DNA from: an uncultured Pedosphaera sp. | Lineage (GTDB): Bacteria; Verrucomicrobiota; Verrucomicrobiia; Limisphaerales; Pedosphaeraceae | NCBI GenBank assembly: GCA_903930565.1 | Contig: CAIYZC010000841.1 | Span: 1 to 51,703, forward strand | Reading direction: 5' to 3' | DNA length: 51,703 bases | Shown: positions 24,418 to 33,200 of the stretch, in pieces | Layout of the letters: every line of letters begins with the position of its first letter | Position numbering within the stretch: the stretch's first letter is position 1 | Translations under genes and position numbers: made by a program | Notes under the pieces: generated by a model | Databases searched by the model: none | Seen by the model: the letters and a program-made list of their open reading frames with translations, nothing else | What the model was told of the DNA's origin: nothing

Positions 24418-26558
24418 ACGAGCTGCTGTACCGGGCTTGCGAGCGCCTGGCCGGCGCGACCCTCACCGGCCTTTATCAGGGAATCGTGGTCACTGCGTTG
24501 GCGGCCTTGGCCCTGCGTTGCCTTCCCCGCACCAACGCGGCCACCCGGCACGCCCTCTGGGGCGGGGTGTTGCTGATTGTGGCGGGACTGATTCCCGCCC
24601 AGTTGGCGTGGTCACCGCCGGCCCCGGCCCCGCGCACGGCAGCGTCGGCGCCAGCCGCGGACCTCGCCACCAGCGCCACGGCACAATACGAAGTGCCCGG
24701 CAGCGCAATCCCTCCCCACCCCGCCCCCGATAACTTGGCACCCGCGGCCCCGGTGATCGCGGCGGTCGACGGGGCGGCAACCCCGGCTGGCGGGCGCGCC
24801 GCGGTCGCTACGGATGCTGTCGCAACGCCCCCCCGGCAATTGCGGGCGGCGGTTCCCTTACCCCGGTGGCTCTGCGTGGGCGCCGTCGTCGCGTGGGCGC
24901 TGGTGGGCCTGCTTCAGGCCCTGCGATTGGCGGGGCAATTGCGCACCCTGCGGAGGCTCAAAGCCCGGTCCCGGCCGGCGGCACCGGAGTTGCAAAGCCA
25001 CTTTGACGAACTGTATAAAACGCTGGCCGGCAACCGCCCGGTGCGCCTGCGGGTGGCGGACGAATTACGCACGGCGGTGGTGCTCGGTTTTGTCCACCCG
25101 GTGGTCCTCGTACCGGCGGAGCTGGGCCCGAACCCCAATCCCGCCGCGGTGGATCAAGTTTTGCGGCACGAGCTGGCCCATGTGGGGCGCCGGGATGATT
25201 GGGCCAATTTGGCGCAAGCCATGGTTGGGTCCGCCCTGTTCTTTCATCCCGCCATTCGGTGGATTTCCCTCCGGCTGACCTTGGAGCGTGAGATCGCTTG
25301 TGACGATCACGTGCTCGCGGCGGCCGGCACCCGGCCGCGGGATTATGCGCTCACCTTGGCCGATCTCGCCGGGCGGCTCCGCCCCGGACATCCGTTGCTC
25401 GCCCCTGGAGTTTCCCTCAACCGCAGTCAACTGAAACAAAGGATAACTATGATACTCAATCATCATCGCAACCGTTCCCCCCGCCTGGCTCCGCGCCGGA
25501 TGGGATTGCTCACCTCCGCCCTCATGCTGCTGGCCGCCTTGGGTTTGGCCGCCGGGCCGCGACTGGTCGTAGCTCAAACCGCGCCGCCGGCGCCCACTCC
25601 GCCCCCTGCGCCGGAGCCCTCCTCGCTCCCCGTGGTGGCGGCGGCACCAACCGCTTCGGCGACGCCGTCAGCCCTCCCCTCGGAGGCCGCGCTGGCAACC
25701 GGCCCCCGCTACAAAACGGGGAGCCCGGGGGTGCCCGCAGCCGAAGCACCCGCCGGTCCGGCCTTGGCGGCCACCCCGGCCGTCCCGCCCATTCCCCCCG
25801 TTGCGCCCGCGGCGCCCGCGCCGCCGGCGAAACCAACGGCCGCCGCCCCGGCCGCGGCACCGGTGCCGATGGGGATCTCGTTCGATGCCTTCGCGCCCAC
25901 CCCGGCGCGGGACGGCCAGGCCCGCCCCGCTGAAGCGAACGTTGCCGAACGATTGGATCGGATCGAGCGCATGCTGGAGGAACTCCGTGCCCGGCAAACC
26001 ACCGGAGCCCGGGCTCCCCGAGCCGCGGCCAACACCCGCCCAGTGGTACCCGGCAACGCGCGCCTCATTACGAGCGAAGGCAGAAACCGCATTTACGCCG
26101 AGGCAGATCCAAAAGTAATTGCGGACATCGACCGGCAAACGGCCGACGCCAATCGGCTCGAAGCGGACCTCGCCAAACAAGTTGCGGACGCCACGCGGAT
26201 GGCCAACGAGGCGGGCCGTTACGCCACCGAACAAGGCCGCCGGGCGGCCCTCGATGCGCAACGCGAGATGGATGATTCGCAGCGCGACCCAGCCCGCTCG
26301 GACAACCAGTCCCCGGCGCGCCGGGAATCGGATCTGGCCAAATTGGACGCGGAAGCGCCCGGCAGAGTGCTCGCGGCTCTCCGCCAGGCGCACGATTCCC
26401 TGGGAAGGGAGATGGCCGCCCTGGAGAAACAGATCGCGCTGCTGGAAGCGCAGCGGCAGCCGGAGGCCCAAACGCGGTCGCGCAAGGTGAGGGGGAAACT
26501 AATTCCCGCACCCACGCCTGCCGCACCGGCGGATCGGGTTCCCGCTCCCGCCCCCTAG
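24414..26558 (+). CDS. M56-family (BlaR1-like) membrane metalloprotease with long Pro/Ala and coiled-coil C-terminus
   Basis: A 714-residue membrane protein. N-terminal helices lie near residues 18-62 and 145-170. The zinc site is H252-E-L-A-H256 (HExxH), with the downstream acidic motif LEREIACDDHVL (about residues 290-301) usual in BlaR1/MecR1. A further hydrophobic helix (about 365-382) leads to a region very rich in Pro and Ala, then a charged, heptad-like stretch (about 560-690) that looks like coiled coil. There is no penicillin-binding sensor domain, so the inducing signal must differ from that of BlaR1. By family analogy it would cleave the BlaI-like repressor encoded just upstream. 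An 83-base gap with a strong hairpin precedes the next gene. Confidence 0.9.
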   Translation: MNELLYRACERLAGATLTGLYQGIVVTALAALALRCLPRTNAATRHALWGGVLLIVAGLIPAQLAWSPPAPAPRTAASAPAADLATSATAQYEVPGSAIPPHPAPDNLAPAAPVIAAVDGAATPAGGRAAVATDAVATPPRQLRAAVPLPRWLCVGAVVAWALVGLLQALRLAGQLRTLRRLKARSRPAAPELQSHFDELYKTLAGNRPVRLRVADELRTAVVLGFVHPVVLVPAELGPNPNPAAVDQVLRHELAHVGRRDDWANLAQAMVGSALFFHPAIRWISLRLTLEREIACDDHVLAAAGTRPRDYALTLADLAGRLRPGHPLLAPGVSLNRSQLKQRITMILNHHRNRSPRLAPRRMGLLTSALMLLAALGLAAGPRLVVAQTAPPAPTPPPAPEPSSLPVVAAAPTASATPSALPSEAALATGPRYKTGSPGVPAAEAPAGPALAATPAVPPIPPVAPAAPAPPAKPTAAAPAAAPVPMGISFDAFAPTPARDGQARPAEANVAERLDRIERMLEELRARQTTGARAPRAAANTRPVVPGNARLITSEGRNRIYAEADPKVIADIDRQTADANRLEADLAKQVADATRMANEAGRYATEQGRRAALDAQREMDDSQRDPARSDNQSPARRESDLAKLDAEAPGRVLAALRQAHDSLGREMAALEKQIALLEAQRQPEAQTRSRKVRGKLIPAPTPAAPADRVPAPAP

Positions 26559-26592
26559 TCCCGGCCGACACGCACGCGTTCACGCTCCTGAT

Positions 26593-26628
26593 TTCCGCGT
26601 GGCGGCCGCCGCCCGCCGCCACGCGGAA
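26593..26628 (+). promoter_or_regulatory. Perfect 13-bp hairpin between operon genes
   Basis: TTCCGCGTGGCGG (26593-26605) pairs perfectly with CCGCCACGCGGAA (26616-26628) around a ten-base loop, ending 13 bases before the next ATG. No T run follows, so it is not a standard terminator. It may protect or process the mRNA or lower expression of downstream genes. Confidence 0.5.
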
Positions 26629-26641
26629 CTCCTCCGCCGCC

Positions 26642-27733
26642 ATGAAAACCACGCCCGCACCCACCAATGAAAGCGGGGTCACCCCGCCTGTGCATTTGGA
26701 GTTCATCCACAACCAACTCGCGAATCCCGCCGCGGCCGCCACCGCGCTGGCCGAAGTGGAGGATTACCACCGGGCGCTCTTCCTGCACCACCACGCGTTG
26801 GATTGGGAGCAGGCCCGGCAAAAGGCGCGGACCCACGCCGATCGGTTGGCTTTCCTCGAAGAGCGTTTACGGGAAACGGAACAGCGGCTCCGGGCGGCGC
26901 CGGGGTTCGTGCCGGTGATGGTGGACGACCGCCCGGACACGCTGCCCCGCGATCCGTGGAATGCCTGGGACCGGTTCATGTTCCTGCTTTGCGCCCTGGC
27001 CATTGGCTTCCTGATCGCCTTCGGCATTTCCAACATTTCCTTCAATCTGCTGGAGTCCGGCCTGATCACTTTCCGGGAGCATCCCCTCCGGGCGTACCTC
27101 TGGACCGCCCTCCTGCCGGTCGGGGCCCTGGCTATCAAAGTCGGCTGGGACTCCCTGGCGGGGCGGCGGGCGCGGGATCTTTACCTGTGGTCATGTCTGA
27201 TCCTGGGGGTGGCGGCGCTCCTGACCTGGGTCGGCGCCTACGCCGGCGTGTACGCCACCCTGTCGCGGGGGCTCGACGAGCAACTGGCCACGCTGACGGT
27301 GTTCGACACCGCGGGTGCGGCAGCGCGCGGGCGCGACCTCGCGGGCGCCAAGTGGGTGGATGTCATCACCGTGGCGGCGCAGGCGATCGCCGAGATTTTC
27401 CTCTCCGCCGTGCTGGGCATGCACCTCACGAATCTCTACGCCCGGCACCGGCCCGTCCGGCTGGCCGTCGATCCCGTCACCGCCCAGCTCGAACTCGAGC
27501 GCCACCGTTTGGACGAATGCATTGCCCGGGAAAGAACCGGCTTGGCCGACGCCAACGGAGCGGTCACCCAGTTGGAGAACCAGCTTACCGCTTTGCTGGC
27601 CTATGGCCGCTCGCTCTTCCATCGCGAGGCCGCCCGCCGCCAGGACCAGGCCCAAAAGCGCCAAATCATTCTGGAACAGCTCTCCGACCAGGTGCGGCTT
27701 CACCTCGACCCTCGGAGCGTCCGCGAACGATGA
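26642..27733 (+). CDS. Membrane protein with flanking coiled coils, unknown function
   Basis: A 363-residue protein. The N-terminal ~105 residues are charged and helical (HNQLANPAAAATALAEVEDY, LEERLRETEQRLRAA). Four hydrophobic helices follow, near 109-133, 150-170, 179-206 and 238-262. The C-terminal ~95 residues are again coiled-coil-like (LELERHRLDECIARERT, QKRQIILEQLSDQVRLHL). The helical ends are likely cytoplasmic. No family is recognised. It lies between the M56 protease and the exported vWA-like protein, 58 bases before the latter, so the two may form a membrane/periplasm pair under BlaI-type control. Confidence 0.8.
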   Translation: MKTTPAPTNESGVTPPVHLEFIHNQLANPAAAATALAEVEDYHRALFLHHHALDWEQARQKARTHADRLAFLEERLRETEQRLRAAPGFVPVMVDDRPDTLPRDPWNAWDRFMFLLCALAIGFLIAFGISNISFNLLESGLITFREHPLRAYLWTALLPVGALAIKVGWDSLAGRRARDLYLWSCLILGVAALLTWVGAYAGVYATLSRGLDEQLATLTVFDTAGAAARGRDLAGAKWVDVITVAAQAIAEIFLSAVLGMHLTNLYARHRPVRLAVDPVTAQLELERHRLDECIARERTGLADANGAVTQLENQLTALLAYGRSLFHREAARRQDQAQKRQIILEQLSDQVRLHLDPRSVRER

Positions 27734-27791
27734 CGAATGGCGGCCACGCCCGGGGCGACTGACCGTGTTTTTTGGATTGCCCGCTGATTTT

Positions 27792-29138
27792 ATGCGACCT
27801 TCCGCCTTCCACCTCGCCCTGATGCTCGGTTTCGCGCTGTCCGCCCTGCCCTCCGCGGGTGAAAACCGACCCGCCATCCCCGCGGCGGCGGACCCGGCCG
27901 CCACTTTTATTATCGGACTCTCCCCCTACTTGGAAAAATCGGCGAAAGACCCCGTGTTCCGCCGCCTCGTGCGGTTGGTGTTGGAGGACCTGCCGCTCCA
28001 TTCCCAGCTGGAAATCTATGATGCTTATCACCTCAAGAGCATCACCCGGATCGAGATTCCGGCCGCCGCCGTTTTTCAAAGCCCCAAGACCCGCGCCAAC
28101 CAGTTCGGACCCGCCATCAGCCAACTGAAGCTATTCCTGGCCCTCGACCAACCCCGGCCCGACGCCGGGAAAACCGACCTCGCCGACGCGGTCCGCTTGC
28201 CGCAATTTTGCGATTTCCTCGCGCGAAACGGATCGGCCCGCGCCCCGGCGGACAGTCCGACCTTGCTCCTCATCGGCAGTCCCCTGTACCGGGATCCCCG
28301 CGAACCGGCGTTTTCCATGGTGGATGGTTACTATCCCTCGGACGCACACTTGCAGGCGGGGCGCGAACAATCGATCTACGGGTATGCCGCAGCTACCAAC
28401 GCCCCCCCGGGACCCCAAGTTTACTGGTCGTGGCCCGCGGATCCCTGGCTCAACGACTTGCACCAGGAAAAAGTGGAGCGGTTTTGGGCCCTTTATCTGG
28501 AGCGCCGCGGCGGCCGGTTGGTGTCGTTCACGGCGGATCCACCCACCGCGTTCGCGGCCTTTCGGGCCGGCGCCGCGGGGACGACCGCCGCGGCCCGGGG
28601 CTGGCCCGCCCCCGCCCCCGCGGCCCGGCTGGAAATGTTGCGTGTGCACCGCGAGATGTCCCGGACGGATTGGCTCACGGGGGCGGCTCCGGAGAGCCGC
28701 CCGCCCCCGCCCACCCGGCTGGTCGGCCCCGTCAAAATCGGCATCCGCTGGCGGGAGGACATTGATTTGGACCTCTATGCCGCGCCGCGGCCGGAAGCCG
28801 AAACGCTCTTCTTTCAACACTCGCGCTCGCCGGAGGGTTACTTTTACAAAGACCAGCGGTCCGCTCCGGGGCGGGAATTCGAATACATTGAGTTTGAGTC
28901 CCCGGTGGATCTGCGCCAATTGCAGGCCGAGGTGAACTTCTACGAAGGAGCGTGCCCCGGCGGCGCGCACGGCGAGGCCAGGGTCGAATTTCTTAACCGA
29001 ATTTACCAAGGGAACTTTACGATTCCGGCCGCCACGGGCAACCAGGGCCGTACCGGCCCCGGACAGGCGGGCTATTGGGTGCGCCTTCCCATTCCCTACC
29101 TCTTGGGATTTGGTCCGGTGGAACCGGCAAGCCCCTGA
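27792..29138 (+). CDS. Exported protein with vWA-like fold, unknown function
   Basis: A 448-residue protein with a signal peptide (RPSAFHLALMLGFALSALPS, about residues 1-24). The first ~270 residues have the alternating strand/helix pattern of a von Willebrand A or Rossmann-like domain: TFIIGLSPYLEK near the start, PTLLLIGSPLYRDPRE in the middle and GRLVSFTADPPTAFAAF later. The metal-binding DxSxS is not obvious, so the assignment is structural guesswork. The C-terminal ~130 residues contain VKIGIRWREDIDLDLYA and FYEGACPGGAHGEARVEF, which recall DUF2135-type beta domains. The start was chosen at the signal peptide; the longer upstream frame is a shadow of the membrane-protein gene. Confidence 0.78.
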   Translation: MRPSAFHLALMLGFALSALPSAGENRPAIPAAADPAATFIIGLSPYLEKSAKDPVFRRLVRLVLEDLPLHSQLEIYDAYHLKSITRIEIPAAAVFQSPKTRANQFGPAISQLKLFLALDQPRPDAGKTDLADAVRLPQFCDFLARNGSARAPADSPTLLLIGSPLYRDPREPAFSMVDGYYPSDAHLQAGREQSIYGYAAATNAPPGPQVYWSWPADPWLNDLHQEKVERFWALYLERRGGRLVSFTADPPTAFAAFRAGAAGTTAAARGWPAPAPAARLEMLRVHREMSRTDWLTGAAPESRPPPPTRLVGPVKIGIRWREDIDLDLYAAPRPEAETLFFQHSRSPEGYFYKDQRSAPGREFEYIEFESPVDLRQLQAEVNFYEGACPGGAHGEARVEFLNRIYQGNFTIPAATGNQGRTGPGQAGYWVRLPIPYLLGFGPVEPASP

Positions 29139-29221
29139 GCGCAAAGGCGACGCTCCGCCGCGTCGTGGGACATCACCCGCCCGCAGCAGGCCGGTGCCAC
29201 CGAGCGCAGGATGCGCTTGCC

Positions 29222-29260
29222 GGCCGCCCCCGGGCGGCCTATGGTTTTCGCGAACCATAG
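29222..29260 (+). terminator. Two adjacent perfect hairpins; possible terminator or boundary element
   Basis: GGCCGCCC/GGGCGGCC (29222-29239) and CTATGGTT/AACCATAG (29239-29260, loop TTCGCG) are two perfect 8-bp inverted repeats sharing one base. They lie between the vWA-like gene and the Tat-exported isomerase-like gene. No T run follows, so their role (termination, operator or RNA structure) is open. Confidence 0.4.
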
Positions 29261-29295
29261 CATTGCCATCCGCGTCCAACCAACCCAGACCCACC

Positions 29296-30180
29296 ATGAA
29301 CTCTCCGCTCTCCCGCCGCTCCGCCCTCGGCCGCCTCGCGGCCGGCACCGCCGCCACCACCGTGGCCGCCCACTTGGGCGCCCGGCTCCAGGCCGCGGAA
29401 GAGGCCCTTGCCGCCGGCGTCAAAGGCCGCATCAATCACTCCGTCTGCAAGTGGTGCTATCCCAAAATCGACTTGGAAGACTTGTGCCAGGCCGGCAAGG
29501 CCATGGGTTTGAGCTCCATTGAGCTCCTCGGCCCGAAAGACTGGCCCACGCTCAAGAAATACGGACTCACCTGCGCCATGGCCAGCGAGGTGGACAGCAT
29601 CGGCTACGGCTTCAACCGCCTGGAGCACCATGACGACCTTCTGCAAAAATTCGGCGTCGCCCTCCCCAAGGCGGCGGATGCCGGCTTGAAGAATTACATC
29701 TGCTTCTCCGGCAACCGCAAGGGGATGAGCGACGAGCAGGGATTGGAAAACTGCGCCATCGGTCTCAAACGCCTCATGCCCCTCGCGGAAAAGCACAACC
29801 TCGTGATCTGCATGGAGCTGCTCAACAGCCGCGTGAACCACCCCGATTACATGTGCGACCACAGCGCCTGGGGCGTGGAACTCTGCAAGCGCGTGGGCTC
29901 CGAGCATTTCAAGCTGCTCTACGACATCTACCATATGCAAATCATGGAGGGGGATGTCATCGCCACCATCAAAAAGAACCACCAATACTTCGCCCATTAC
30001 CACACCGGCGGCGTGCCGGGGCGCAATGAGATTGATGAGTCGCAAGAGATCTACTACCCGGCCGTGATGCAGGCCATCGTGGCCACGGGATTCAAGGGCC
30101 ACGTCGCCCAGGAATTTATCCCCAAACGGCCCGACGCCCTTGCCTCCCTTCGCCAGGGCGTGCGCATCTGCGACGTTTGA
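29296..30180 (+). CDS. Tat-exported hydroxypyruvate isomerase-like TIM-barrel protein
   Basis: A 294-residue sugar phosphate isomerase/epimerase (AP endonuclease 2 fold). The N-terminus SRRSALGRLAAG followed by a hydrophobic stretch is a twin-arginine signal, so the folded protein should be exported. The barrel has the metal-site pattern of the family: Glu in VICMELLNSR, Asp/His in LLYDIYHMQIMEGD, His in YFAHYHTGG and Glu in HVAQEFIPKR. LYDIYHMQ-MEG is shared with bacterial hydroxypyruvate isomerase (Hyi), which is cytoplasmic. The real substrate may be a sugar or sugar acid from polysaccharide breakdown. The ATG at 29296 was chosen for the Tat signal; the frame is open further upstream but appears non-coding. 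Confidence 0.88.
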   Translation: MNSPLSRRSALGRLAAGTAATTVAAHLGARLQAAEEALAAGVKGRINHSVCKWCYPKIDLEDLCQAGKAMGLSSIELLGPKDWPTLKKYGLTCAMASEVDSIGYGFNRLEHHDDLLQKFGVALPKAADAGLKNYICFSGNRKGMSDEQGLENCAIGLKRLMPLAEKHNLVICMELLNSRVNHPDYMCDHSAWGVELCKRVGSEHFKLLYDIYHMQIMEGDVIATIKKNHQYFAHYHTGGVPGRNEIDESQEIYYPAVMQAIVATGFKGHVAQEFIPKRPDALASLRQGVRICDV

Positions 30181-30268
30181 GCCCCGTTTCCCGGGCGCGG
30201 CCTGCGAAGCGCCATCCTGGTGGGAAAATGGTTTGACACGCCAAAACGGGGGCCAGCATCATCGCGTC

Positions 30269-33200
30269 ATGGCTGCCGCCGTATTCCCCCCCCCGTTGGC
30301 GCGACTTTTTACCGCAACTTTTAAGCCCCGCTCCGGCTGGTGGCGGGCCGGCTGGCTCCTCCCGTGTCTGCTTTGGTGGGGCGGCGTGACCGCCCCGGCG
30401 GCCGACCTGCATTCGCCGCTGGCCTCCCCTCCCCCGGTCTGGACCAACTCCCCCCCCGCAACCACGGCGGCCCGCCCCGCGTTGCTCAAACTCGCCCTCG
30501 GCCTGCCCCTGCGGCAACCCGAAGTCCTGGCGCAACTCCTGGCTGACCTATATACCCCGGGCCACCCCCGCTTCCGCCATTTTCTCACCCCCGCGGAATT
30601 CACCGCACAATTTGGCCCCACGGAAGCGGACTACGAATCCGTGGTTGCCTTCGCACAGTCGCGGGGCTTGCTGATCACCGGCCGGCATGCCAACCGGCTG
30701 GTGGTCGAAGCGCAAGGGCCCACCGCCTTGGTGGAACGCGCCTTCCATGTGCGCGTCGGTGCCTATTCCCATCCCTCCGAAGCCCGGAACTTCTTCGCCC
30801 CGGACCGCGCGCCGGCTTGGGAACTCGCCACCCCGCTGCTCTCGGTCGCGGGCTTGGACAACTTCGTGGTGCCCCGCCCGCACCTCCGTACGCAGCCCGC
30901 GGACGGCGTGACCCCGCAAGTGACCGGCTCGGGACCGGTGGGGTTCTTCATCGGCAACGACTTCCGCCGGGCCTACGCGCCCGGCACCCCGCTGAACGGC
31001 GCGGGGCAGTACGTCGGCTTGCTGGAGTTCAACACCGGCTATTATCCCGCCGATGTGACGGCCTATCTGCAATTGGCCGGCCTGCCCAAGGTGCCCTTGA
31101 CCACGGTGCTTTTGGATGGTTTCAACGGCGCCCCCGGCACGGGCAATGACGAGGTATCCTTGGACATCGACATGGCCATTGCCATGGCGCCGGGCTTGAG
31201 CGGGGTCATTGTTTACGAGGGCGAATTGACGGATTCCATCCTCAACCGCATGGCCACCGACAACACCGCCAAACAACTCAGCGCCTCTTGGACCTACCCG
31301 ATCGACGCCACTTCGCTCCAAATCTTCCAAGAATTCGCAGCGCAGGGGCAGAGCTTCTTCAACTCCTCCGGGGACTCCGGGGCCTACGCGCCGGGATCCG
31401 TGGCCTCGCCGACAGATGTTCCTTACGTCACCACGGTGGGGGGGACGGATTTGACCACCCAAGGCGGGGGCGGGCCCTGGGTCGCGGAAACGACCTGGAC
31501 CGGTTCCAGCGGGGGCTACAGTTCGACGTACGCCATTCCCGCCTGGCAAGTGGGCGCCAACTCGGCGGCAAACCAGGGTTCGAGCGTGTTCCGCAACCTG
31601 CCGGATGTCGCCATGCTGGCCACCAATTGTTGGTTAATTTACAACAATGGCCTCAATGCCGTGAGCTCGGGCACGAGCATTTCCTCCCCCTTGTGGGCGG
31701 GCTTCACGGCGCTGGCCAACCAGTTGGCCGCCGCCAATGGGCAGCCGCCGGTGGGTTTCCTCAATCCGACGTTGTACGCTTTCGGCGCCGGGTCCAATGC
31801 CTACCCGGCGGCGGCCTTGTTTCACGACATCACCACCGGCAACAACAAGAACGCCGGCAGCCCCACCCGCTTCTCAGCCGGCACCGGCTACGACCTCTGT
31901 ACCGGCTGGGGAACCCCCACCGGCACGAACCTGCTCCAAGCCCTGGCACTGCCGGAAGCGCTGCATGTCACGCCGGCGGCCGGCGCTTTGTTCAGCGGCC
32001 CGCCCGGCGGCCCGATCACTCCCGCCACCTTCACCCTCGGCCTGACCAATGGCTACGGGGCGGCGCTAAGCTGGAGCCTGGTCAACACCGCGGCCTGGTG
32101 CTCGGTCTCCGTCGCCGCCGGCAGCCTGGCCCCCGGTCAAGGCACCAACGTCGTCATCAGCCCCGCCCCTGCGGCGGTCAACCTGCCCGCCGGCAATTAC
32201 CCGGCGAACTTGGTCGTGAGCAACTTGACCGATGCCTCGGCCCAAATCCGCCCCGTCACCCTGGCTTTCTACCTGCCGCCGGTTATCACCACCCAGCCCA
32301 CCAACGAAACCGTGCTGGAGAGCACCACCGCCAGCTTCGCCATCGGCACCGCCCCGAACGCCCTCCAGACCTTTCAATGGCGCTCGAACAATTTGAACGT
32401 CGTGGATGGCGGCCGCCTCAGCGGCTCGACCACCCCCGCCCTGGCCCTCACCGGCGTCACCCTCGCCGACGGCAACAGCGCCTACGCGGTCGTGGTGTCC
32501 ACCCCCGCCGGGGTCGTCACCAGCGCCGTGGCCACCCTAACGGTAACCTCTTCCCCGCCGGTGATCGTGCTTCAGCCCACCAACCAGAACGCCCTCCCCG
32601 GACAAGCGGTCCGCTTCGCCGTGGCCGTGGCTGGTCACGCGCCGTTCACCTACCACTGGCAGTTGAACGGCACGAACTTGCCCAACGGCGCCGGCTTCGG
32701 CGGCTCAACCACGCCCACCCTCACCATCTCCAATGTCGTCCAAGGGGGTGCTTACACCGTGGTGATCGGCAATGCGCTCGGCTCCGTGACCAGCCAGGCC
32801 GCCGTCCTGACCGTCCCCGCCGTCACCATTCCCGGTGTTACTTTGACCACCCCATATTCCTTCACGGGTGGGGCCGGGGGCGTAAACCCCTATGCGCCCC
32901 TCGCCCCGGGCAAACTCGGCAATTACTACGGCACCACCTACGGGGACGGCGGCCGGACGAGTGACGGGACCGTGTTCCGTTTTAACACCAACGGCACCAT
33001 CACCACCCTGGCCTCCTTCACCGGCACCACCGGCGCCGGACCGTATGCGGGTTTGGTGTTGGGCCGGGACGGGAACTACTACGGCGCGACCGCCGCCGGC
33101 GGGGCGTACAGCCAAGGACTGGTGTTTCGGCTGAGTTCCGGCGGCGCCCTGACCACGCTGGCCACCCTGAACAATGAGAACGGCGGCAGTCCCTTCGCCG

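Noticed and set aside
24031-26558. Classical beta-lactam resistance system
   Set aside because: The repressor and M56 protease fit the family, but there is no lactam-sensing domain and no beta-lactamase or PBP2a gene nearby.
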